Source: an uncultured Clostridia bacterium (GTDB lineage: Bacteria > Bacillota > Clostridia > Oscillospirales > Acutalibacteraceae). Taken from it: a stretch of 32,376 bases of DNA. A model generated the notes under the pieces. It was not told the DNA's origin and ran no database searches. It saw nothing but the letters and a program-made list of their open reading frames with translations. The number at the start of each line of letters is the position of its first letter. The first letter of the stretch is position 1. The translations under genes and the position numbers were made by a program. Below are positions 1 through 6,985 of the stretch, piece by piece. Location of the stretch: positions 1-32,376 of the forward strand of contig CAMHJC010000016.1 of NCBI GenBank assembly GCA_946185345.1, given 5' to 3'.

Positions 1-282
1 TGTTCTCTCTTGCTTTTATTCGTCTCATTTTAAAGAGATTCTAAACAGGCTCTTACTCCTGTCCTGAAAAGCCTCGAATCAAAGGGATTACTCAACCGCA
101 GCTGCAGCAAAGGCGACGAGAGAGTGCTGATCGTACAGATCACCTCTCAGGGTGAGGAACTCAGAGTGCTTGCGCAGGATATTCCCCACCGGGTGGCAGG
201 CTGCGTCAGACTGAGCAGTGACGAGACAGATACACTTTACAGATGACTGTACAAACTGCTCGAAGGAACACAGCACCAATAA
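1..282 (+). pseudogene. MarR/OhrR-family regulator, 3' remnant with lesions
   Basis: From position 49 one frame reads ALTPVLKSLESKGLLNRS, then a KGDERV wing-like stretch, then a C-terminal dimerisation-type helix ending TLYR. This resembles the second half of the winged helix and the C-terminus of OhrR-type MarR repressors. The frame hits TGA at 244-246, yet the following codons (LYKLLEGTQHQ, stop at 280-282) continue the family's usual C-terminal helix, so the TGA looks like a nonsense mutation. Upstream, the same frame is closed by TAA at 31-33, while another frame reads KEILNRL, which fits the segment normally just before the recognition helix. About six codons of recognition helix (the usual YLDSGT region) seem missing with a frame change. 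The 5' part lies outside the window. I infer a decayed gene; a sequencing error pair is the alternative. Confidence 0.5.
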
Positions 283-294
283 TCCGCACGCTGC

Positions 295-331
295 AAAGGC
301 ACACAGAGCTTGATGCGCTCTGTGTGCCTTT
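295..331. terminator. Bidirectional terminator hairpin
   Basis: A perfect 15-bp inverted repeat (arms 295-309 and 317-331, 7-nt loop) begins with AAA and ends with TTT. It sits between the convergent MarR remnant and the dehydrogenase gene and can serve both. Beyond the TTT of the stem there is no strong T-tract on either strand. Confidence 0.7.
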
Positions 332-339
332 GATAATTC

Positions 340-1164
340 CTATTTGAAAATATCCCGGAACATTTCCTGGCGGGACGCTTTGAAAACAAACTTGAAAAAA
401 CGCAGCGACCATACAGGAGCAATCCTGTATGCGGCGGACATAAAGTGTGCGTCCAATCCGAAAACAATCCTACTGCGGCCTGCGTTGGCGCGGCGAAGAA
501 GAATACGCGCCGCCTTGTCAGCCGGCATGCTGAAAAACCTTACCGCAGGACTGACGGTATGACTCTGATGGCTCATAATATCGGTTCTGATGAAGCCGGG
601 ACAGACAGCCGGAACATAAATGCTCCCCCTGTACTCCTCCCTGACAGCTTCCGAAAAAGCCCTGACCGATGCCTTGGAAGCGGAATAAACCGAGGTGCCG
701 GCAAGCGGACAAAGCGCGTCGGAACTGGAAATATTGATGATGGCGGTTCCCTTTTTTCCGGAAAACAGAGGAATAAACTCCTCGGCCGACCAGATGACGG
801 CATTCTGATTGAGCGCCATGCACCTGTCAACTTCGTTGCGGGAATAACGGCCGAATCTGGCAAACCCCGGGAGAATTCCGGCGTTATTGATCAGGATGTC
901 GGCGTCAAACTGTCCCGATCTGACCCTTTCGGCAAGTAGCTTCCAGTTATCACGCAATGAGACATCCAGCGCAAGATACTCGAACCTGTCAGTCAGCTCG
1001 CCAAGTTCTTCCTTGATCAGCAGCAGCTTTTCCTCGCTGCGAGACACTCCCAGCACACGGCAGCCGTATTTTCTGACGAGCCGCATTGTCAGTTCTTTGC
1101 CGAGGCCGCCTGAAGCGCCTGTTATTATGACATTTTTTCCGTATAGCCTGCTTTTTCCGCTCAT
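340..1164 (-). CDS. Short-chain dehydrogenase/reductase (SDR) family oxidoreductase
   Basis: 274 aa, classical SDR length. The N-terminal Rossmann motif TGASGGLG lies near residues 15-22, the NNAG motif near residue 90, the catalytic Ser in a SSSDA context near 145, and the YSASK catalytic Tyr-x3-Lys near residues 158-162, followed by the CPGFIRTDI stretch typical after the active site. It should be a cytosolic NAD(P)H-dependent carbonyl/hydroxyl oxidoreductase; the substrate cannot be deduced. The C-terminal ~60 residues are basic and aromatic (FRxxxK-rich), longer than the minimal SDR fold and like the DltE/YqjQ-type members. It is monocistronic, convergent with the upstream regulator remnant and divergent from the GH13 gene. 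The SD in front of the ATG is weak and no convincing promoter was found for it. Confidence 0.9.
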   Translation of the reverse strand: MSGKSRLYGKNVIITGASGGLGKELTMRLVRKYGCRVLGVSRSEEKLLLIKEELGELTDRFEYLALDVSLRDNWKLLAERVRSGQFDADILINNAGILPGFARFGRYSRNEVDRCMALNQNAVIWSAEEFIPLFSGKKGTAIINISSSDALCPLAGTSVYSASKASVRAFSEAVREEYRGSIYVPAVCPGFIRTDIMSHQSHTVSPAVRFFSMPADKAARILLRRANAGRSRIVFGLDAHFMSAAYRIAPVWSLRFFKFVFKASRQEMFRDIFK

Positions 1165-1215
1165 AGGATGATCACTACCACTTTATTGTTAATTTGTAAA
1201 AAGCACACTTTTTTA

Positions 1216-1244
1216 TTGACATTCTATTACAATAATTGTATAAT
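1216..1244 (+). promoter_or_regulatory. Consensus sigma-A promoter of the GH13 gene
   Basis: TTGACA (1216-1221), 17-bp spacer, TATAAT (1239-1244): both hexamers match consensus exactly. A 13-bp palindrome TACAAT-A-ATTGTA (1228-1240) occupies the spacer and overlaps the first two bases of the -10, an ideal place for a repressor. The SD of the downstream gene is AGGAGAGG at 1268-1275. Confidence 0.88.
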
Positions 1245-1284
1245 AGTGTTAATTAAATATGAATATTAGGAGAGGTAGATCATT

Positions 1285-3093
1285 ATGCTGAAAAAAATTA
1301 CCGCACTGCTCCTTGCTGTAGGAATGCTGTCGGCCGTTCTTGCTTCATGCAGCGTTGAAAAAACGGAAACGAAGGTTTATGATGATAACTACAGAAATTA
1401 TTACGAAATATATGTTCGCTCATTCAGTGATTCCAACGGCGACGGAATAGGCGATCTGCAGGGAGTCATTTCTAAACTGGATTATCTCAAGGCCCCCGAA
1501 GGTCAGGACGATTCACGGTCGCTCGGCATTGACGGTGTGTGGCTGATGCCGGTTTTCACATCTCCTTCACAGCACAAATACGATGTGACCAATTACTACG
1601 AGATTGATCCTTCATACGGTACCATGGCGGATTTTGAGGAGCTGATCAGGAAATTCCACGAGAGAGGCATCCGGCTTATCATTGATCTGGTACTCAATCA
1701 CACTTCCAATGAGCATCCCTGGTTCATTCAGGCAGTCAAGGACATCAACAGCGGCAACTTTGACAGCAAATACGCCAAGTATTACAATTTTACCACCGAG
1801 CCTGAACTCGATGAAGATGGCAATCCAAAAGGATATTCCGCTGTGGAAGGAAACGAAGAGGGATATTATTATGAATCCAGATTCGTCTACAGCATGCCTG
1901 ATCTCAATCTTGACAGCCCCGATGTATGGGCCGAAATAAAGGATATCATGAAATTCTGGCTTGACAAGGGAGTGGACGGATTCCGTCTGGACGCATGCAA
2001 GTATTTTTTCACAAACTCCATGGACAAGAGCATCGAATTTCTGAGCAAGGTCGTCGATTACGGCAAATCAGTCAATCCCAACTGCTATTTTGTCGGCGAA
2101 GTGTGGGACAGCGCATACATTATTTCACAGTATTACAAAAGCGGAATTGACAGTATTTTCAACTTTGACTGCTCCTATTCCGGCCCTTACGCCGGTTTGT
2201 TTAACAACATTGACAACGGAAACGGCGAAAAAATCGGCCGCCGCCTCGAACAGTTCAATTCCGACATTCGCAACCAGAATATCAACGCTATCGATGCGCC
2301 GTTCATTTCAAACCACGACACACCGAGAAGCGGAACCTACCACAAAGGTTCTTTCAAACGGAAGCTGGCTGCCAGCCTTTATATGACTCTTCCGGGCAAT
2401 CCCTTCATCTATTACGGCGAAGAAATCGGAATGAGTGAAGGCTGGGCCAATGACAGCGAAAAGCGTCTGCCCATCAAATGGTCGAACGAAGAAAGCGATT
2501 TAAAGATCATCCGCCCGAATGGAGCCAAATATATTGAAGCTCCGCGCTTTGGCGTGTTTGACCAGCTTGAGCATGAGGATTCTCTGGTCAATCATTACCG
2601 CAGGATCATCAAGCTCAAAAAGATGAACCCCGAAATTCAGCGTGCTCAGGTTGTATCCAATTCGGACCTTCATAACCATAACGTAGCGGCATATACATGC
2701 GCTTATGATCATTCATCCGTGATGGTAATCCACAATCTGACGGCTACCCCCAAGTACGCCAAACTCAGGGAAAACGGATACGGCGATTACAGCGAGCTGA
2801 GCGGATTTGTTATTGCCGATGATTATGTCGAGGAGGAAATATTCAAGGCCTACATGAAGGACTATGAGTACGAGGTTCCGCAGCTCCGCCCGAAGGCAGC
2901 TCCTGTATTTTACGTGGACGGCGTGCTCACATTGCCGCCGGGAGCCACGGTTGTCCTGCGCAAACCCGGTCAATCCAATTCGACATTTGTAACCACTACC
3001 ACCACCGTTTGGCAGGAAGTATCGCAGACCGACATCGTCACTCCGACCGACACCGAAACGACAGACGCCGAATCCTCTGACAGCGGAGAGTAA
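1285..3093 (+). CDS. Secreted alpha-amylase family (GH13) lipoprotein
   Basis: 602 aa. A type II signal peptide with lipobox LASC predicts lipidation at Cys22, so the enzyme should be anchored outside the membrane. The GH13 TIM barrel spans roughly residues 38-470 with all conserved regions: region I DLVLNH (134-139), region V MPDLN (204-208), region II GFRLD with nucleophile Asp236, region III GEVWD with acid/base Glu272, region IV NHD (343-345). As I recall the GH13 literature, MPDLN in region V marks the intermediary subfamily GH13_36, between oligo-1,6-glucosidases and neopullulanases. It should hydrolyse alpha-glucans or maltooligosaccharides at the surface; exact bond preference is not readable. 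The last ~35 residues are a Thr/Ser/Asp-rich tail, probably a linker-like low-complexity end with no attached binding module. Monocistronic, with strong promoter and SD. Confidence 0.93.
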   Translation: MLKKITALLLAVGMLSAVLASCSVEKTETKVYDDNYRNYYEIYVRSFSDSNGDGIGDLQGVISKLDYLKAPEGQDDSRSLGIDGVWLMPVFTSPSQHKYDVTNYYEIDPSYGTMADFEELIRKFHERGIRLIIDLVLNHTSNEHPWFIQAVKDINSGNFDSKYAKYYNFTTEPELDEDGNPKGYSAVEGNEEGYYYESRFVYSMPDLNLDSPDVWAEIKDIMKFWLDKGVDGFRLDACKYFFTNSMDKSIEFLSKVVDYGKSVNPNCYFVGEVWDSAYIISQYYKSGIDSIFNFDCSYSGPYAGLFNNIDNGNGEKIGRRLEQFNSDIRNQNINAIDAPFISNHDTPRSGTYHKGSFKRKLAASLYMTLPGNPFIYYGEEIGMSEGWANDSEKRLPIKWSNEESDLKIIRPNGAKYIEAPRFGVFDQLEHEDSLVNHYRRIIKLKKMNPEIQRAQVVSNSDLHNHNVAAYTCAYDHSSVMVIHNLTATPKYAKLRENGYGDYSELSGFVIADDYVEEEIFKAYMKDYEYEVPQLRPKAAPVFYVDGVLTLPPGATVVLRKPGQSNSTFVTTTTTVWQEVSQTDIVTPTDTETTDAESSDSGE

Positions 3094-3132
3094 TGATGTA
3101 ATGGCGTAAAGTTACCCTTTCAACACATTCTG

Positions 3133-3178
3133 AATACCCGTATCACCGACAATTCCGGCCGGTATGCGGGTATTTTTC
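3133..3178 (+). terminator. Rho-independent terminator after the GH13 gene
   Basis: Arms AATACCCG (3133-3140) and CGGGTATT (3167-3174) enclose a GC-rich loop and run into a T-tract (3173-3177). It lies 40 bp after the GH13 stop codon and just past the end of the convergent small membrane protein gene. Confidence 0.75.
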
Positions 3179-3180
3179 TG

Positions 3181-3471
3181 TTAACGGCAGGTTTGCCGCC
3201 TGGGTGCGGCAGATGTGCCTCTGACCGCCAATGACCGGCTTTGCTTCTGTCTGTGTTCTTCCGGTATAAAATCAACATAAAATATCAATCCTGCCAATGT
3301 CAAAATGATCAGCATTCCGACGCTCATCGTCATGATACTGCTGAATAATTCAACAATGCAGCCTATCGAGCAGAAAAATCCAAGCAATAATGCTGCTGCG
3401 ATGATAATTTTGAAGATACAGAAAACCAGCAGGTTGATTACAAGTGTCATTTCATTCTTTTCTTTTTTCAT
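3181..3471 (-). CDS. Small membrane protein of unknown function
   Basis: 96 aa. Two strongly hydrophobic stretches (about residues 9-40 and 48-68) are joined by a short hinge, and the C-terminus is basic (Arg/Lys/Gln-rich, residues 70-96); no family was recognised. The reading is supported by an SD-like AGGCGG 8 nt before the ATG and by a near-consensus sigma-A promoter 130 bp upstream (TTGACA-N17-TATATT). The gene is divergent from the S24-type regulator, and three TCTCA-N4-TGAGA-like palindromes lie around its start and promoter, so it is probably a target of that regulator. It could be a stress-induced membrane peptide or toxin-like protein; nothing in the sequence decides this. Confidence 0.6.
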   Translation of the reverse strand: MKKEKNEMTLVINLLVFCIFKIIIAAALLLGFFCSIGCIVELFSSIMTMSVGMLIILTLAGLIFYVDFIPEEHRQKQSRSLAVRGTSAAPRRQTCR

Positions 3472-3479
3472 TTCTGAGA
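3466..3479. promoter_or_regulatory. Degenerate operator-like palindrome (site 1)
   Basis: TTTCA-TTTC-TGAGA: one mismatch from the TCTCA-N4-TGAGA consensus of sites 2 and 3. It overlaps the start codon of the small membrane protein, 26 bp from site 2. Confidence 0.4.
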
Positions 3480-3491
3480 CCGCCTTTCATT

Positions 3492-3505
3492 TCTCACAAC
3501 TGAGA
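3492..3505. promoter_or_regulatory. Exact operator-like palindrome TCTCA-N4-TGAGA (site 2)
   Basis: TCTCA (3492-3496) and TGAGA (3501-3505) separated by CAAC. It lies in the leader of the small membrane protein gene, downstream of its promoter. The 5-4-5 geometry equals that of the Bacillus LexA (DinR) box, with a different half-site. Confidence 0.55.
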
Positions 3506-3600
3506 TATTACGTTAATGGTTGTTGATCATAAATTGCAATTCACACATATGTCAGCAGAGTCGGCCTTGCTTCGGTCGCACTTTTGCTAACCACGCTTTT

Positions 3601-3629
3601 AATATATCATATTGCTTTCCATTTGTCAA
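3601..3629 (-). promoter_or_regulatory. Sigma-A promoter of the small membrane protein gene
   Basis: Read on the minus strand: TTGACA (3629-3624), 17-bp spacer, TATATT (3606-3601). Operator-like site 3 (3639-3652) ends 10 bp upstream of the -35. Confidence 0.78.
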
Positions 3630-3638
3630 GCCCTTTTC

Positions 3639-3652
3639 TCTCATTTTTGAGA
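3639..3652. promoter_or_regulatory. Exact operator-like palindrome TCTCA-N4-TGAGA (site 3)
   Basis: TCTCA (3639-3643) and TGAGA (3648-3652) with a TTTT spacer, located between the two divergent promoters. The 11-mer CATTTTTGAGA recurs exactly at 3724-3734 inside the regulator's own promoter. Confidence 0.55.
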
Positions 3653-3720
3653 ACTTTTTTATTTGCTTTTTCTCAGACAACTTTGTTCACAAATTATTTT
3701 GATTTTTTTGCATTTTAGGG

Positions 3721-3749
3721 TTGCATTTTTGAGAGAAGTATGGTAAACT
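3721..3749 (+). promoter_or_regulatory. Promoter of the S24-type regulator with embedded operator-like site 4
   Basis: TTGCAT (3721-3726), 17-bp spacer, TAAACT (3744-3749) preceded by TGG, an extended -10. The spacer holds CATTTTTGAGA (3724-3734), identical to part of site 3; site 4 as a whole reads TTGCA-TTTT-TGAGA (3721-3734). Binding here would block the promoter, suggesting autorepression. Confidence 0.55.
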
Positions 3750-3819
3750 GAATACAGACAGAGCTTCAGATGTTATGAACAGTATTATACTTTATGCGAC
3801 AAACGATTAAAGGACGGTA

Positions 3820-4416
3820 ATGAATATGAATGTTAACGAAAGAATCAAGCAGCGCAGAATTCAACTGGGACTGAATGTAAACGATATTGCCGAGGCTCTC
3901 GGAATCTCCCGTGCGACTTTGTACAGATACGAAAGCCACGAGATCGAAAAACTGCCTATTTCCATAGTTGAGCCGCTGGCGGAAATACTCGGAACCACAC
4001 CTTCCGAGCTGATGGGCTGGGAGGACATCGGTGACGGTCACAAGCGTATTCCCCTGGTGGGAACCATCGCCTGCGGCACTCCGATTTTGGCGGAGGAAAA
4101 CATCGAGGATTACATCGCCGCTCCGCTTGGCTGTGACGCTGATTTTGCGCTGCGCTGCAAAGGCGACAGCATGATCAGGGCAAGAATCTGCGACGGGGAT
4201 ATAGTATTTATTCACTCGCAGCCCGACTGCAACAACGGCGAAATCGCAGCCGTGTTGATCGGCGATGAAGCCACTCTCAAGCGTATCTACAAACAGCAGG
4301 ATTCTATTACCCTCATTCCCGAAAACAGCGAGTACTCACCGCTTGTCTATCGAAGGGAACAGATGAATGAAATCAGAATTCTCGGCAAGGCAGTCGGTTT
4401 TATCAGCTATTTTTAA
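3820..4416 (+). CDS. LexA-like repressor: XRE helix-turn-helix plus S24 self-cleaving peptidase
   Basis: 198 aa. Residues 6-65 form an XRE-type HTH (NDIAEALGISRATLYRYES). Residues 75-198 form an S24 peptidase domain with catalytic Ser117 (GDSM) and Lys154 (ATLK), and a likely self-cleavage site at A84-C85-G86. This architecture belongs to stress-inducible repressors such as phage CI-like proteins and HdiR, where DNA damage or unfolding triggers autocleavage. No phage genes surround it, so it is probably a resident regulator. It is divergent from a small membrane protein and sits downstream of a promoter containing a palindrome half-site; autoregulation is inferred. The SD-like AAAGGACGG (3809-3817) is only 2 nt from the first ATG, so the second in-frame ATG at 3826 (196 aa) may be the real start. 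Confidence 0.92.
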   Translation: MNMNVNERIKQRRIQLGLNVNDIAEALGISRATLYRYESHEIEKLPISIVEPLAEILGTTPSELMGWEDIGDGHKRIPLVGTIACGTPILAEENIEDYIAAPLGCDADFALRCKGDSMIRARICDGDIVFIHSQPDCNNGEIAAVLIGDEATLKRIYKQQDSITLIPENSEYSPLVYRREQMNEIRILGKAVGFISYF

Positions 4417-4438
4417 TGATACGGTACGGATCCAAAAA

Positions 4439-4478
4439 AAGCACAGACCGGGAGTGTTTTCACTCGAGGTCTGTGCTT
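4439..4478. terminator. Bidirectional terminator
   Basis: An 11-bp perfect stem (4439-4449 with 4468-4478) is extended by an inner GAGTG/CACTC stem. A seven-A run on its left gives a U-tract for minus-strand transcripts of the GH114 gene. It lies between convergent genes. Confidence 0.85.
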
Positions 4479-4485
4479 ATTTACA

Positions 4486-6072
4486 TTATTGGATTGTTAC
4501 GGTCTGATAGACGGTATTGTATTCTTTGTTGTGCCATTCTGATTGATCCACTGCGCGGATCACCATATAATATGTCTTTCCGCTCTCCAGTCCGCTTACT
4601 TTTGCCTTATAAGGAAGCGCGTCATAGACCCCCTGCTCATATTCCTCGGTGATTTCAGGAGTGAGAATCATTTTTTCAGCGTCCTTCAGTTCGGGATCAG
4701 CGGCAAAATCAATCGGCTTGTCCTGGAAACAGAGTACGTAGCTGACGCCTGTCTTGTCAAGCGCCACATCCCAGTAAACGACTGCGCCGCCTTCGATCGC
4801 TTCCGCCGCACAGATGCCGACTCTCGGCTCCGGCTCATGCGGCGGCCATTCAGCGGAAGAATTGTAAACGCTGCTCCACACCGGCGGCTGATCGTCGGTT
4901 TCCCTGCGGTTCAGCAGAACAAAGTCATTGAGCATCGTAAGCTGACCGTCCGTAATGTAATGAGAGAATCCCGCTGCATCTTCCGCTTCCTCCATGTCCT
5001 TGCGCAGCACATTGAGTCCGCTGTCGGATTGACCGGTCAGTGTGGCTTGCAGACCGTATTCCTCCGGGCCTTCCGCATATCCGAGAGACAGCACGGTAAA
5101 TCCGTCAGGACGGCCCGCCTCCACCGAGAGCTTCGGCACCTGATTGTATTTGTTGTCGGCAAAAAATCCCTCATTGTAACAGGCCGATGAATTGGAATCC
5201 AGCATATAGCTCTCGAAAAACAGATAATCCACACTGGCCCGGGGAGAATACCGGTAATGCTCCAGCAGGTGATTGTAGAAGAATATTCCACGATTCTGGC
5301 ACAGGAGTTTGCCGGGATAATTTTCCTTGATTCTCGCCATGAAATCGGCAGCGCCTACTGCCGTCCATTCAAATCGTGTCCTGCCCGGATTGTCGTCCGA
5401 AGTAAACGCATTGGGGGCGCAGGTATCCACCGTATCCAGAAACAGTCCGTCGCAGCCGAGTCCTCTTCCGTAATCCGTGGTGAGTATCTCCCTGATACCG
5501 GGCACGCCGTCCTCTCCGTCCATCCGCATATTGTCAAGCACATCGTACCAGTTCGGGTCGCCGATATTGGTATAGGCGCATGTGAAATAGGGGTTGATGT
5601 CGGGTTTTCCGTCGCAGTCATTGTCGTCCAGATAATAGGACGCATATCCGGAGCCTCCGGGTGAGTCGCTTCCGTTGACAGTCGAACCGGTGAGCGAGCT
5701 TTCACCTTCCGCTCTCGGATCAATTCTGGGGCCGGTTCCGTCTCCCTTGAAGCGCTCGTCCTCCAGCATTTCCTCAGGCGTCTTGCCCGCCGTGCGAAGA
5801 TCCTCTCCCACCGCAATATATCCGAACACCTTTGTGCCGGCAGACTGGATTTTCGCCACTTGATTCCTTGTCAGATTGCCCTGTCTCGGGTGAAGGATGG
5901 CTATGTCATATCGGACGGCACTGCTGATCACAGCGTCATCGACCACTCCGTAGTAAATCATATAGGTCGGTTTTTCGACTACCGGATAATCCGGTTCATC
6001 TTCACTGCTTCCGCAGGATACAAATGCAGACAACAGAATCACCACCGCCAGAACTATCGCTGTTTTTTTCAT
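4486..6072 (-). CDS. GH114-like (TM1410-type) TIM-barrel lipoprotein with C-terminal Fn3-like domain
   Basis: 528 aa from the ATG at 6072, chosen because GGAG lies 9 nt before it; an ATG five codons upstream has no SD. The signal peptide ends in VSC, predicting lipidation at Cys20, although Phe at -3 is unusual. Residues ~35-385 match the GH114/endo-alpha-1,4-polygalactosaminidase-like barrel: YYGVVDD, a YDIAILHP strand, GYIAVGE, the DGLFLDTVD motif (about 208-216) and a FFESYM segment (Glu near 287), the last two carrying likely catalytic acids. An insertion near residues 149-158 reads DDNDCDGKPD, an Asp-rich calcium-loop type DxDxDG sequence. Residues ~410-528 look like a fibronectin type III domain. 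It probably cleaves an amino-sugar exopolysaccharide at the cell surface; substrate unknown. It lies 115 bp downstream of the ABC ATPase gene on the same strand. Confidence 0.8.
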   Translation of the reverse strand: MKKTAIVLAVVILLSAFVSCGSSEDEPDYPVVEKPTYMIYYGVVDDAVISSAVRYDIAILHPRQGNLTRNQVAKIQSAGTKVFGYIAVGEDLRTAGKTPEEMLEDERFKGDGTGPRIDPRAEGESSLTGSTVNGSDSPGGSGYASYYLDDNDCDGKPDINPYFTCAYTNIGDPNWYDVLDNMRMDGEDGVPGIREILTTDYGRGLGCDGLFLDTVDTCAPNAFTSDDNPGRTRFEWTAVGAADFMARIKENYPGKLLCQNRGIFFYNHLLEHYRYSPRASVDYLFFESYMLDSNSSACYNEGFFADNKYNQVPKLSVEAGRPDGFTVLSLGYAEGPEEYGLQATLTGQSDSGLNVLRKDMEEAEDAAGFSHYITDGQLTMLNDFVLLNRRETDDQPPVWSSVYNSSAEWPPHEPEPRVGICAAEAIEGGAVVYWDVALDKTGVSYVLCFQDKPIDFAADPELKDAEKMILTPEITEEYEQGVYDALPYKAKVSGLESGKTYYMVIRAVDQSEWHNKEYNTVYQTVTIQ

Positions 6073-6095
6073 GTTGTTTATCTCCATTAATAAGT

Positions 6096-6150
6096 CAAGC
6101 CCGACCTATCAGTTGATTCTGCTAATGAATAAATTGATCAATCGGGCTTG
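6096..6150. other. Inverted repeat between the ABC operon and the GH114 gene
   Basis: Arms CAAGCCCGA (6096-6104) and TCGGGCTTG (6142-6150) are perfect, with a 37-nt loop. The T-tract (6151-6155) is on the plus strand, where no gene needs it. In the minus-strand transcript the hairpin ends 10 nt before the SD of the GH114 gene, so it could separate the ABC operon from that gene or influence its translation. Confidence 0.55.
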
Positions 6151-6187
6151 TTTTTATAATTATTTTTTGTATAACGAAAAGCTGCAA

Positions 6188-6985
6188 TCAGTTGGAAAGA
6201 AGCGCACGGTCATTGGCAAATTCCGATCCGCTGAGCTTGGCAAATTCCTCCAAAAGTTCCTCAACGGTGAGATTCTTCTTTTCCTCGCCGCTGACGTCAA
6301 GAATTATTTTTCCCTCATTCATCATGATGAGACGGTTGCCGTGCGCAATGGCGTCACGCATATTGTGAGTGACCATCAGCGCAGTGAGGTGGTTTTCCTC
6401 GATGAATTTATCCGAAAGATCCAGCACGTTCTTGGCGGTTTTCGGATCGAGAGCAGCCGTGTGCTCGTCGAGCAGCAGAAGCTTCGGGTGATTCATGACC
6501 GCCATGAGCAGGGTGACTGCCTGACGCTGACCTCCCGAAAGAAGTCCCACCTTCGTGGTGAGGCGGTTTTCCAGACCCAGATCGAGTTTTGCCAGCATTT
6601 CCTTGAATTCCTTGCGCTCCTTGCCGGAGATCGCCCAGTTCAGACCGCGAAATTTTCCTCTGCGGTTGGCGATGGCGAGATTTTCCTCCAGCCACATATC
6701 GGAAGCGGTTCCCATACGGGGATCCTGAAACACTCTGCCGATGTACTTGGCGCGTCTGTGCTCCGAAAGCTTGGTGACATTGACGCCGTCAATCGTGATG
6801 GTTCCTCTGTCCACAGGATAGACACCGGCGATCATATTGAGCATGGTGGATTTTCCGGCGCCGTTGCCGCCGATCACTGTCACGAAATCTCCCTCATTGA
6901 GGGTAAGGTCAATGCCGCTCAGCGCTTTCTTTTCATTCACCGAACCGGGATTGAAGGTTTTATAGAGTCCCTTGACTTCAAGCAT
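6188..6985 (-). CDS. ABC transporter ATP-binding protein (TrpZ/COG1101 type)
   Basis: 265 aa from the ATG at 6985, preceded by AAAGGAGG at optimal distance; its start overlaps the permease stop by 8 nt, showing translational coupling. Walker A is GGNGAGKST (about residues 40-48), the signature is LSGGQRQ, Walker B is LLLLDEHTAALD, and the H-loop is VTHNM. The His in DEHTA replaces the common Pro of DEPTA; I recall this as usual in this subfamily. It energises import with the permease and lipoprotein encoded just upstream. The substrate is not readable from the sequence; characterised relatives are proposed to carry tryptophan or tyrosine. Confidence 0.93.
   Translation of the reverse strand: MLEVKGLYKTFNPGSVNEKKALSGIDLTLNEGDFVTVIGGNGAGKSTMLNMIAGVYPVDRGTITIDGVNVTKLSEHRRAKYIGRVFQDPRMGTASDMWLEENLAIANRRGKFRGLNWAISGKERKEFKEMLAKLDLGLENRLTTKVGLLSGGQRQAVTLLMAVMNHPKLLLLDEHTAALDPKTAKNVLDLSDKFIEENHLTALMVTHNMRDAIAHGNRLIMMNEGKIILDVSGEEKKNLTVEELLEEFAKLSGSEFANDRALLSN

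Larger units (their letters stand above)
3472..3819. other. Divergent intergenic region with two promoters and operator set
   Basis: 348 bp between the small membrane protein (minus) and the S24-type regulator (plus). It is AT-rich and holds one promoter for each gene and three of the four TCTCA-N4-TGAGA-like sites. The 120-nt leader of the membrane protein gene contains no riboswitch or gene that I recognise. Confidence 0.6.

Noticed and set aside
244-246. In-frame TGA as a possible selenocysteine or tryptophan codon
   Set aside because: All other genes here use TGA as stop or avoid it, no SECIS-like hairpin is evident, and the gene carries a second lesion.
3520-3702. Short plus-strand frame in the intergenic region
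   Set aside because: No SD, and it crosses a strong minus-strand promoter and an operator-like palindrome.
3820-4416. Prophage remnant, because of the CI-like S24 repressor
   Set aside because: No integrase, structural, lysis or replication genes nearby; neighbours are ordinary chromosomal genes with their own promoters.
6188-6985. His in the Walker B-adjacent DEHTA as an inactivating change
   Set aside because: The catalytic Glu is kept, all other motifs are intact, and I recall this His as normal for ATPases of the TrpXYZ-type importers.
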